Origin: Peptostreptococcaceae bacterium
GTDB taxonomy: Bacteria > Bacillota > Clostridia > Peptostreptococcales > Acidaminobacteraceae
Assembly (NCBI GenBank): GCA_027064135.1
Contig: JAMOQG010000124.1
Coordinates: 1-35,310 of the forward strand
Reading direction: 5' to 3'
Length of the DNA stretch: 35,310 nt
Position numbers and translations under genes: made by a program. Positions 24,680 to 31,074 of this stretch are shown here, piece by piece. Positions within the stretch are counted from its first letter, which is position 1. Every line of letters begins with the position of its first letter. The notes under the pieces were generated by a model. That model did no database searches. It worked only from the letters and a program-made list of their open reading frames with translations, and was not told the DNA's origin.

Positions 24680-24680
24680 T

Positions 24681-25709
24681 TTATACCTCTATCATATCTT
24701 TAAATTCTTTTAACGTATATTTTTCAATATGCGCATTTCCTATTTTATCAACTACTACAATGTTTATAATATCATTCAATATTTTTTTATCATTTTTTAT
24801 ATATTCATATAACTTTTTAATATCATAATCATAATTATTTACGATATCGTATTTTATTAAAAGTGACTTTAATTTTTCACTTATTTCTTTTTTCCCAAAT
24901 AATTCTAAAATATGTATCATTCCAAAAGAAATAGCTTCACCATGAGAAATAAAATCTTCATCAAAACTTTTTTCTATTGCATGGCCTATAGTATGACCAA
25001 AATTAAGAATCATTCTTAAACCTTTATCAAACTCATCAATTTCTACGATTTCCTTTTTTATATTTAAAGAAATAAAAAGAATTTCTTCAATGTTTTCATA
25101 TAGTTCATTAAATGATTTATATTTATTTAATAAATCAAATAAATTTTTATCTTTTATAATTGCATGTTTTATTAATTCTCCCATTCCCGATTTTATTTCT
25201 CTTTTAGGAAGAGTTATTAAAAATTCTGGATCTATTATTACTTCTAAAGGATGATAAAAACTTCCTATTAAATTTTTACCATATAACGAATTAATTGCAA
25301 CTTTTCCACCTATTGAACTATCAACTTGAGATAAAAGAGTAGTTGGTATTTGGATATATCTTACACCTCTTAAAATTGTTGAAGCAATAAAACCTGAAAG
25401 ATCTCCAACAACTCCTCCACCTAAAGACACAATAATATCTTCTCTATTAAAATTCATTTTCAAAAGTTTATTTATAACTGATTCATAAGTATTTATGGTT
25501 TTACTTTTTTCTCCCGGTTCAATTATCACTACTTCGAAATTCAAATTAAGAATATCCTCTTTATAAAGTTCATATATATTTTTATCAGTAATAATAACGC
25601 ACTTTTGATAAGAATATGATTTAATTATCTTATTTAAATTCTTAAAAATTCCTTTTTCAATAATAATTTGATATTCACTTTTTTGACTTTTCAAAATTAA
25701 TTTTTTCAT
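24681..25709 (-). CDS. aroB: 3-dehydroquinate synthase
   Basis: Cyclises DAHP to 3-dehydroquinate; uses NAD+ and a divalent metal. 342 residues. Motifs: nucleotide region GGGVVGDLSGFIAS, IPTTLLSQVDSSIGGKVAIN, GKNLIGSFYHP, GMGELIKHAII (metal-site Glu), and NFGHTIGHAIE with metal-binding His. Start ATG overlaps the tyrA stop (ATGA). Confidence 0.97.
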   Translation of the reverse strand: MKKLILKSQKSEYQIIIEKGIFKNLNKIIKSYSYQKCVIITDKNIYELYKEDILNLNFEVVIIEPGEKSKTINTYESVINKLLKMNFNREDIIVSLGGGVVGDLSGFIASTILRGVRYIQIPTTLLSQVDSSIGGKVAINSLYGKNLIGSFYHPLEVIIDPEFLITLPKREIKSGMGELIKHAIIKDKNLFDLLNKYKSFNELYENIEEILFISLNIKKEIVEIDEFDKGLRMILNFGHTIGHAIEKSFDEDFISHGEAISFGMIHILELFGKKEISEKLKSLLIKYDIVNNYDYDIKKLYEYIKNDKKILNDIINIVVVDKIGNAHIEKYTLKEFKDMIEV

Positions 25710-26542
25710 GAATTTAAATATTCCTCTCTTTTTACTCTTGTATTCAATAACATTTTTTCAAGCGAATCTTTATCACTATTTTCAAGCATATTTGTTATTT
25801 CATTTATTTCTTTTCCAATATCATTTAAAAAATTTTTTAAATAGTCTTTATTATTTATAAATAACTCAGACCATAACTTTTCATTTATTAAACTTATTCT
25901 TGTCATTTCATCAAAACTATTACCAACATAGTTTTTAGTATCTTCAAATGTATTTATTCTCGTAAGTATTGAAGCTATAATATGCGGTACTTGACTTGTT
26001 AAAGCTATCATTTTATCATGCGTTTTTTCATCAACTTCAATTGCTTTTGCACCAAGCTTTTTAATAATTTTTTTAAAATTTTCAAGTCTTTCATCAATTA
26101 TTTTTTCATTATTTACCAAAAGATAATTTGCACCTTCAAATAAATCAGTGATTGCACTATCAAATCCACCTTTTTCTCTTCCAGCCATTGGATGTCCTGG
26201 TATGAAAAGCTTGTCATTTGACAACACACCTTTCATCTCATTGTAAATATTATTTTTTACTCCAGCTACGTCAGTAATAAACGCATTTTTCTTAAAAATC
26301 ATTCTACTATTTTTAATAAAATTTATTGCATCTTCAGGATATAGACAAACTATTACAATATCTGCAACATTTAAACTTTCTTCTTTCCCTATATTAATTA
26401 TACCCTTTTTTGAAGCTTTTTTTAATGTTTCTTTATCAATATCTACTCCAAATACATTTTTAAAACCTAATTCTTTTAATTTTAATGCAATTGAACCTCC
26501 AATTAGTCCTAACCCTACAACAGCAATTTTAAAGTCTTCCAT
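25706..26542 (-). CDS. tyrA: prephenate dehydrogenase
   Basis: Oxidatively decarboxylates prephenate to 4-hydroxyphenylpyruvate, the Tyr branch. Rossmann motif VVGLGLIGGSIALKL is at residues 7-21, and the substrate-site pattern PGHPMAGREKGGFDSA is mid-protein. The 278-residue protein has no C-terminal ACT domain, so Tyr control may fall mainly on DAHP synthase and on the operon leader. I choose ATG 26542, one base after the aroF stop, with AGGTATAAT upstream; an in-frame ATG at 26578 lies inside aroF. Confidence 0.93.
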   Translation of the reverse strand: MEDFKIAVVGLGLIGGSIALKLKELGFKNVFGVDIDKETLKKASKKGIINIGKEESLNVADIVIVCLYPEDAINFIKNSRMIFKKNAFITDVAGVKNNIYNEMKGVLSNDKLFIPGHPMAGREKGGFDSAITDLFEGANYLLVNNEKIIDERLENFKKIIKKLGAKAIEVDEKTHDKMIALTSQVPHIIASILTRINTFEDTKNYVGNSFDEMTRISLINEKLWSELFINNKDYLKNFLNDIGKEINEITNMLENSDKDSLEKMLLNTRVKREEYLNS

Positions 26543-26543
26543 A

Positions 26544-27563
26544 TTATACCTGCATCTGTTTATTACTAACATTTGCAATAACTTCTAATTCTCTCATCAT
26601 TTCATCAAATTTTCTAGGTAATAATGATTGCGGTCCATCTGACATTGCTTCTTCAGGTTTATTATGAACTTCTACCATTATTCCATCAGCTCCAACTACC
26701 ACTGCAGCTTTCGCCATTTCTTTAACCATCCACCATTTTCCGGTAGCGTGAGATGGATCAATTATTATTGGTAAATGGCTTAATTTTTTAATAGCTAAAA
26801 TTGACGAAAGATCAAGAGTATTTCTTGTATAATCTTCAAATGTTCTTATTCCTCTTTCACATAAAATAACATTTTCATTTCCTTGCGCCATAATATATTC
26901 AGCTGCCATTAAAAACTCTTTAATAGTAGAAGCCATTCCTCTTTTAAGCATTATTGGTTTATTTGTTTTACCAACAGCTTTTAATAAATCAAAATTTTGC
27001 ATATTTCTTGCACCAATCTGAAGCACATCTACATCATGTTTAATGAATAAATCGAGTAAATCTGCGCTCATTAATTCAGTTACAATAGGCATGCCGGTAA
27101 CTTTTTTTGCTTCATTTAAAAGTTTTAATCCTTCTTCGCCCATTCCTTGAAAACTATACGGGGATGTTCTAGGTTTAAATGCTCCACCTCTTAGAAAATC
27201 AGCACCACTTTTTACTATTTCTTTCGATATGTTCATTAATTGTTCCCTACTTTCAACTGCACATGGCCCTGCAATTACGCTAAGCTTATTTCCACCTATT
27301 TGTTTATTACCTATTTTAATTATTGAATCTTCATTTTTATAAATTCTATTCGCTTTTTTAAACGCTTCTTTAATTTCTATAATATTTTCAACATTTCTAT
27401 TCTTTCTTAGTTTTTCAACATCAATTTTACTAAGATTTCCTGTTATTCCAAGTTCAATTGATTTGTTCTGTCTTATTTCTTGAATTTCTAAATTTGATTC
27501 CATACTCATTATCTCATCTTTTACTAAATTTCTACTATTTACATCTTTTAATCTAATTAACAT
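26544..27563 (-). CDS. aroF: 3-deoxy-7-phosphoheptulonate (DAHP) synthase
   Basis: First step of the shikimate pathway, condensing PEP with erythrose-4-phosphate. 339 residues. Residues 1-70 form the ferredoxin-like regulatory extension (LIRLKDVNSRNLVKDEI) found in Thermotoga-type class I-beta enzymes, where it mediates Tyr/Phe inhibition. The catalytic barrel shows VIAGPCAVESREQL, GADFLRGGAFKPRTSPYSFQ, LKRGMAST and PIIIDPSHATGK. First structural gene of the operon; GGAGG lies seven bases upstream. It is preceded by the tandem leader attenuators at 27584-27951. The symbol is chosen by function; naming of this subclass varies. Confidence 0.95.
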   Translation of the reverse strand: MLIRLKDVNSRNLVKDEIMSMESNLEIQEIRQNKSIELGITGNLSKIDVEKLRKNRNVENIIEIKEAFKKANRIYKNEDSIIKIGNKQIGGNKLSVIAGPCAVESREQLMNISKEIVKSGADFLRGGAFKPRTSPYSFQGMGEEGLKLLNEAKKVTGMPIVTELMSADLLDLFIKHDVDVLQIGARNMQNFDLLKAVGKTNKPIMLKRGMASTIKEFLMAAEYIMAQGNENVILCERGIRTFEDYTRNTLDLSSILAIKKLSHLPIIIDPSHATGKWWMVKEMAKAAVVVGADGIMVEVHNKPEEAMSDGPQSLLPRKFDEMMRELEVIANVSNKQMQV

Positions 27564-27583
27564 ATAATACCTCCAATTTTATA

Positions 27584-27611
27584 TAAAAAAAAGCCCATCC
27601 AAGGATGAGCT
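27584..27611 (-). terminator. attenuator terminator T2 (aro leader)
   Basis: Minus strand AGCTCATCC-TT-GGATGGGCT (arms 27603-27611 and 27592-27600, one G-U pair) followed by a run of seven T. It lies between the stop of leader peptide 2 and the aroF Shine-Dalgarno site, so it must be bypassed for operon expression. Confidence 0.9.
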
Positions 27612-27631
27612 AAGCCATATTAATAATCCTT
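27601..27631 (-). promoter_or_regulatory. antiterminator pairing AT2 (aro leader)
   Basis: AAGGAT (27631 down to 27626), one base after the leader 2 UGA, is complementary to ATCCTT (27606 down to 27601), which contains the tip of the 5' arm and loop of T2. The two structures are mutually exclusive. A ribosome sitting on the stop codon would cover AAGGAT and let T2 form. Confidence 0.65.
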
Positions 27632-27632
27632 A

Positions 27633-27746
27633 TCAAATAATTTTATAAAATTTTATAAACAAAAATGCTAGAGCAAAAAAACTCCAGAAAAAGAAATAAA
27701 AGCTATAATAATATTTTTCATTTAATAAATCATTTAAAATTTCCAT
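27633..27746 (-). CDS. aro operon leader peptide 2 (Tyr/Phe-rich, 37 aa)
   Basis: Short frame from ATG 27746 to TGA 27633, with AAAGGA and GAGTGAT upstream. The peptide runs MEILNDLLNEKYYYSFYFFF and continues WSFFALAFLF then IKFYKII. It holds 5 Tyr, 9 Phe and 1 Trp in 37 residues, dense between positions 12 and 34. Its stop is adjacent to the antiterminator sequence and is followed by terminator T2. This is the layout of a ribosome-stalling attenuation peptide sensing charged tRNA-Tyr and tRNA-Phe. A small membrane peptide is the alternative, but position and composition favour a leader. Confidence 0.85.
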   Translation of the reverse strand: MEILNDLLNEKYYYSFYFFFWSFFALAFLFIKFYKII

Positions 27747-27768
27747 ATCACTCAGATCCTTTCTTCTT

Positions 27769-27801
27769 AAAACACAAAAGTCTACCTTTTCAGATAGACT
27801 T
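27769..27801 (-). terminator. attenuator terminator T1 (aro leader)
   Basis: Minus strand AAGTCTATC-TGAAAA-GGTAGACTT (arms 27793-27801 and 27778-27786, 9 bp with one G-U) followed by TTGTGTTTT. It lies downstream of leader peptide 1 and upstream of leader peptide 2. Confidence 0.8.
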
Positions 27802-27846
27802 AATCAACATGGTTGTTTAATTTTTATTCTTATTCTTATTCTATCT
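27792..27846 (-). promoter_or_regulatory. antiterminator pairing AT1 (aro leader)
   Basis: AGATAGA (27846 down to 27840), six bases after the leader 1 stop codon, is perfectly complementary to TCTATCT (27798 down to 27792) in the 5' arm of T1. The spacer contains AATAAG repeats and a small CAAC/GTTG hairpin. The geometry parallels AT2. Confidence 0.6.
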
Positions 27847-27852
27847 ATAAAT

Positions 27853-27951
27853 TTATATTTGATTATATTCTAAATTACCTACGCTAAAGTAATAGCCTAA
27901 GTTAAAAAAGAAATAAAAATATGAATTTGTAATTGAAATAAGATTTTTCAT
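27853..27951 (-). CDS. aro operon leader peptide 1 (Tyr/Phe-rich, 32 aa)
   Basis: Short frame from ATG 27951 to TAA 27853, with AAAGGTGAT seven bases upstream. The peptide is MKNLISITNSYFYFFFNLGY followed by YFSVGNLEYNQI: 5 Tyr and 5 Phe, clustered at positions 11-22. It starts about 27 nt after the predicted transcription start of the aro promoter and is followed by its own antiterminator/terminator pair. Together with leader peptide 2 it forms a serial attenuator that should read aminoacylation of tRNA-Tyr and tRNA-Phe. Confidence 0.85.
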   Translation of the reverse strand: MKNLISITNSYFYFFFNLGYYFSVGNLEYNQI

Positions 27952-27984
27952 ATAAATCACCTTTGTTTTATTATTATTCATTTG

Positions 27985-28013
27985 AGTATATAGATTGCTT
28001 ATCTGCTTGTCAA
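27985..28013 (-). promoter_or_regulatory. aro operon promoter (near-consensus sigma-A)
   Basis: Minus strand TTGACA (28008-28013), a 17-nt spacer and TATACT (27985-27990). Transcription should begin near 27978, giving a leader of about 415 nt before aroF. It lies just downstream of the trkH stop. Confidence 0.9.
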
Positions 28014-28039
28014 GAACTTTCAGAATATTTAGTGAAATA

Positions 28040-29482
28040 CTACTCTCTCCAAAAACTTGGTGTTAACAAAGCAATTACAGTAAATAATTCAAGTCTTCCA
28101 AGCAACATAAAAAAAGAAAGGAGAATTTTACTGAAATCAGAAAATCCACTATAAGTATGTGTCGGCCCAACAAATCCAAAACCAGGTCCAACATTTCCTA
28201 ATGTTGCTGCAACAGCACTAGCTGCTCCTTCAAGTCCAATCCCTTCATAAGAAATTATTACAGTCCCTATTGCAAATATAAGAATATATAACATAAAGAA
28301 ACCTGAAATATTAAGCAATGAACCCTCTGAAACCGGTTTATCATCAAATTTCACTACAACTACAGCTCTAGGGTGTAAAACCATTACTAATTCTTTTTTT
28401 ACTAATTTTAATAATGCAAGTATTCTTACAACTTTTATCGAGCCACCTGTTGAACCTGCACAACCACCAATAAACATAAGTAAAAATAAAATACTTTTTG
28501 AGAAAGTAGTCCATTGATCAAAATCAAATGTCGAATAACCTGTAGTCGTAATTATTGAACTTACTTGAAATAATGAATGTTTAAATGAATCAAACCAATT
28601 ATGATATAAATTAATGTTCATATTTACAGTAATTAAAGCAACTGCTACAAAAATAATTCCAAGATAAAATTTCAACTCGCTATTTCTTAGTACTTCTTTC
28701 CATTTTCCTTTAAAAAGTAAATAATAAAGCGAAAAATTAGCTCCAGACATAATCATAAATATTGAAATCACAATAAATATATATGAACTATTAAATCCAC
28801 CAACACTAGCATTTCTTGTAGAAAATCCACCTGTACCTAATGTTCCAAAAGTATGCACAGCTGATTCAAAAGGTGTCATTCCACCAAGCATTAATAAAAC
28901 AAATTCTAATAATGATATTATTATATAAGTAGTATATAAAATTTTAGCAGTATCTTTTATTTTTGGTACTATTTTATCAGTTATCGGCCCCGGACTTTCT
29001 GCTTTAAATATTTGAAAGCCTCCTGATCCAATCATCGGTAATATTGCTACAGCAACTACTAAAATTCCCATGCCACCTATCCAATGAGTAAAAGAACGCC
29101 AAAATAAAATTCCCATTGGAAGCACTTCAATATCGTCTATAATTGTTGCTCCAGTTGTTGTAAAACCTGAAACCGTTTCAAAGAAAGCATCTACATAAGA
29201 TGGAATACTTCCAGATATGTAAAAGGGAAGCGCTCCAAATAATGAAACGACAATCCATCCAAGCGCAACAATTGCAACGCCTTCTTTTGTATTAATTTTT
29301 CTTTTAATTATTTTCAATCTTGAAAGTATAAATCCAATTAATGCCGTTAATACTATACTTATTGCAAATGCTTTCATATCATCCTGATGAGTTACCATTG
29401 AAATAATCAATGGTGCAATCATACTAAAAGCAATAATAATTAAAACGTAACCCAATATTTTTAAAATTATCTTATAATTCAT
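28040..29482 (-). CDS. trkH: Trk/Ktr potassium uptake protein, membrane pore subunit
   Basis: K+ channel-like transporter subunit, 480 residues. Four pore-loop segments with the family selectivity-filter pattern are visible: SGFTTTGATI, TLGTGGFST, ITTTGYSTFDF and LGNVGPGFG. Transmembrane pairs flank each filter. It works with the RCK-type regulator encoded just upstream; the start overlaps the trkA stop by 4 bp. No strong terminator is seen between its stop and the aro promoter 27 bp away, so some readthrough into the aro leader is possible. Confidence 0.93.
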   Translation of the reverse strand: MNYKIILKILGYVLIIIAFSMIAPLIISMVTHQDDMKAFAISIVLTALIGFILSRLKIIKRKINTKEGVAIVALGWIVVSLFGALPFYISGSIPSYVDAFFETVSGFTTTGATIIDDIEVLPMGILFWRSFTHWIGGMGILVVAVAILPMIGSGGFQIFKAESPGPITDKIVPKIKDTAKILYTTYIIISLLEFVLLMLGGMTPFESAVHTFGTLGTGGFSTRNASVGGFNSSYIFIVISIFMIMSGANFSLYYLLFKGKWKEVLRNSELKFYLGIIFVAVALITVNMNINLYHNWFDSFKHSLFQVSSIITTTGYSTFDFDQWTTFSKSILFLLMFIGGCAGSTGGSIKVVRILALLKLVKKELVMVLHPRAVVVVKFDDKPVSEGSLLNISGFFMLYILIFAIGTVIISYEGIGLEGAASAVAATLGNVGPGFGFVGPTHTYSGFSDFSKILLSFFMLLGRLELFTVIALLTPSFWRE

Positions 29483-30840
29483 TTATTATCCTTTCCTAAC
29501 CGAAAGAACATTTCTAATGCAGGCACTTCAGTTAAAAGTGAGAAAACTACAATTCTATCACCAGGTTGAATAATCGAATTACCATCTGGTATAATTATAT
29601 GATTATTATGAACAATTGCACCTATTATAATCCCTTTTGGTAAATTTAATTTTTGGATAGGTACATTTAATATTTTTAATCCTTTAGATACAATAATTTC
29701 AGTTACTTCAGCATGCCCACCTAATAGTAACGATACCGAAACAACTTTACCACCTCTAATATATTTAACTACATCACTTGCAGTAATATTCACTGGATTA
29801 ATAGCCATATCAATACCTAATTTTTCAATAATATGAACATAACTTTCTCTTGATATTTTAGCAATTACTTTAGGTACCTCTAATTGCTTAGCTCTAAGAG
29901 CGGTAAAAAGGTTTTGTTCATCAAATCCTGTAACACCAATAAATGCATCCATGTCCGAAAGATTTTCTTCTTCTAATAAATTAACATCAGTACCATTCCC
30001 ATGAATAATCAATACTTTATTACTCAACGTTTCTGCTAATTCTCTACATCTATTTAAATCTGATTCTATTATTTTTACAATTACACCTTTTTTTGATAAT
30101 TTATCTGCTAAATAATAACTTATTTTACTTCCGCCAAGTATCATCACTTTTTTTATTGTTTTTCTACTAGTTGAAAACTCTTTTAATAAATCAGTAACAA
30201 CTTTAATATTATTTCTTTCTCCAATAATGTATATATAATCATTTTCTAATAATATAGTATTACCATTAGGTATAATAATATCTCCATTTCTTAAAATAGC
30301 AACTATCAATAATTTATCAAACTTTTTCAATTCATGAATTTTTTTATTTACAAAAAATGATGAGTTTTTAATATTATAATTACCTAGCGAAACCTTTCCC
30401 TGAGCATAATCTCCAAAATAAAATGTATAACTTTTCATTAAATATCTTAAAATTTCATTTGAAGTAGCAAGTTCAGGATTTATTACGTGATTAATTTTAT
30501 AAAGTTTTTTCAAAAATTCAATCTGGTTTGCATATTCAGGTTTTCTAATTCTTGCAATAGTTCTTTGACATCCTAACTCTTTTGCCATAGATGTAATAAG
30601 AATATTTGCTTCATCACTACTAGTAACCGCAATAACTAAACTATATGCTTTCATATTTAATTCTTCAAGTACACTTTTTACAGCGCCATTCGCATTTATT
30701 GTAAGTACATCTAATTGCTCTTTTAATCTATTAAGAACAATTTTATTATTATCCATTACTGTAACATCTATTTCCCCATTAAGCATTGCAGTAGCAACTT
30801 TTGTTCCAAGTTTTCCAGCTCCAATTACAAGTACCTTCAT
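29479..30840 (-). CDS. trkA: Trk potassium uptake regulator TrkA (two RCK modules)
   Basis: Cytoplasmic gating subunit, 453 residues, built from two RCK modules. Rossmann loop VIGAGKLGTKVATAM (residues 4-18) with MDNN at the strand end begins the first, and MILGGSKISYYLADKL (near 231) with IIESD the second. Each is followed by a TrkA-C-like domain (SLGNYNIKNS and SVSLLLGGHAEV). The duplicated form is typical of TrkA rather than single-module KtrA. AAAGG lies upstream of the start. Its promoter contains an inverted repeat. Confidence 0.93.
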   Translation of the reverse strand: MKVLVIGAGKLGTKVATAMLNGEIDVTVMDNNKIVLNRLKEQLDVLTINANGAVKSVLEELNMKAYSLVIAVTSSDEANILITSMAKELGCQRTIARIRKPEYANQIEFLKKLYKINHVINPELATSNEILRYLMKSYTFYFGDYAQGKVSLGNYNIKNSSFFVNKKIHELKKFDKLLIVAILRNGDIIIPNGNTILLENDYIYIIGERNNIKVVTDLLKEFSTSRKTIKKVMILGGSKISYYLADKLSKKGVIVKIIESDLNRCRELAETLSNKVLIIHGNGTDVNLLEEENLSDMDAFIGVTGFDEQNLFTALRAKQLEVPKVIAKISRESYVHIIEKLGIDMAINPVNITASDVVKYIRGGKVVSVSLLLGGHAEVTEIIVSKGLKILNVPIQKLNLPKGIIIGAIVHNNHIIIPDGNSIIQPGDRIVVFSLLTEVPALEMFFRLGKDNK

Positions 30841-30891
30841 ATCTACCAGCCTTTCTAAGTTTTTACAAATTTGATATATAATATTTTTGAC

Positions 30892-30943
30892 TACCTTATA
30901 CTTATTCTATGTCCATTATAAGGTAACTAATAAATAAAAACAA
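30892..30943 (-). promoter_or_regulatory. trkA promoter with embedded inverted repeat
   Basis: Minus strand TTGTTT (30938-30943), a 17-nt spacer and TATAAT (30915-30920). A perfect 9-bp inverted repeat TACCTTATA/TATAAGGTA (30917-30925 and 30892-30900, 16 nt apart) overlaps the -10 and the start region, which is operator-like. Confidence 0.65.
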
Positions 30944-31039
30944 TCATTGATAACATTATAATAATTAAAACAAATATTTACAAGTAAATCTACAGAGAAG
31001 AAAATACTAAGGGGAAAAATCTGAATGAAATTTTACTAT

Positions 31040-31070
31040 AAAAGCCGAAATCAATAAGATTTCGGCTTTT
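31040..31070 (-). terminator. intrinsic terminator of the glucosaminidase gene
   Basis: Perfect 13-bp stem AAAAGCCGAAATC/GATTTCGGCTTTT with a 5-nt loop, just beyond the stop at 31075. The stem carries its own short T-run on both strands. Confidence 0.85.
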
Positions 31071-31074
31071 CACA

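Noticed and set aside
27633-27746. Leader peptide 2 as an independent small membrane protein
   Set aside because: It is hydrophobic, but the codon run, the stop next to the antiterminator and the following terminator, all repeated in leader 1, fit attenuation better. Not fully excluded.
27815-27840. AATAAG repeats as a CRISPR or regulatory array
   Set aside because: Only three six-base units without spacers; simple low-complexity linker in the aro leader. No CRISPR array was seen anywhere in the window.
27564-27978. T-box riboswitch ahead of aroF
   Set aside because: No T-box consensus (TGGNACCGCG-like) or specifier stem is visible; the leader is instead filled by two translated mini-genes and simple hairpins.
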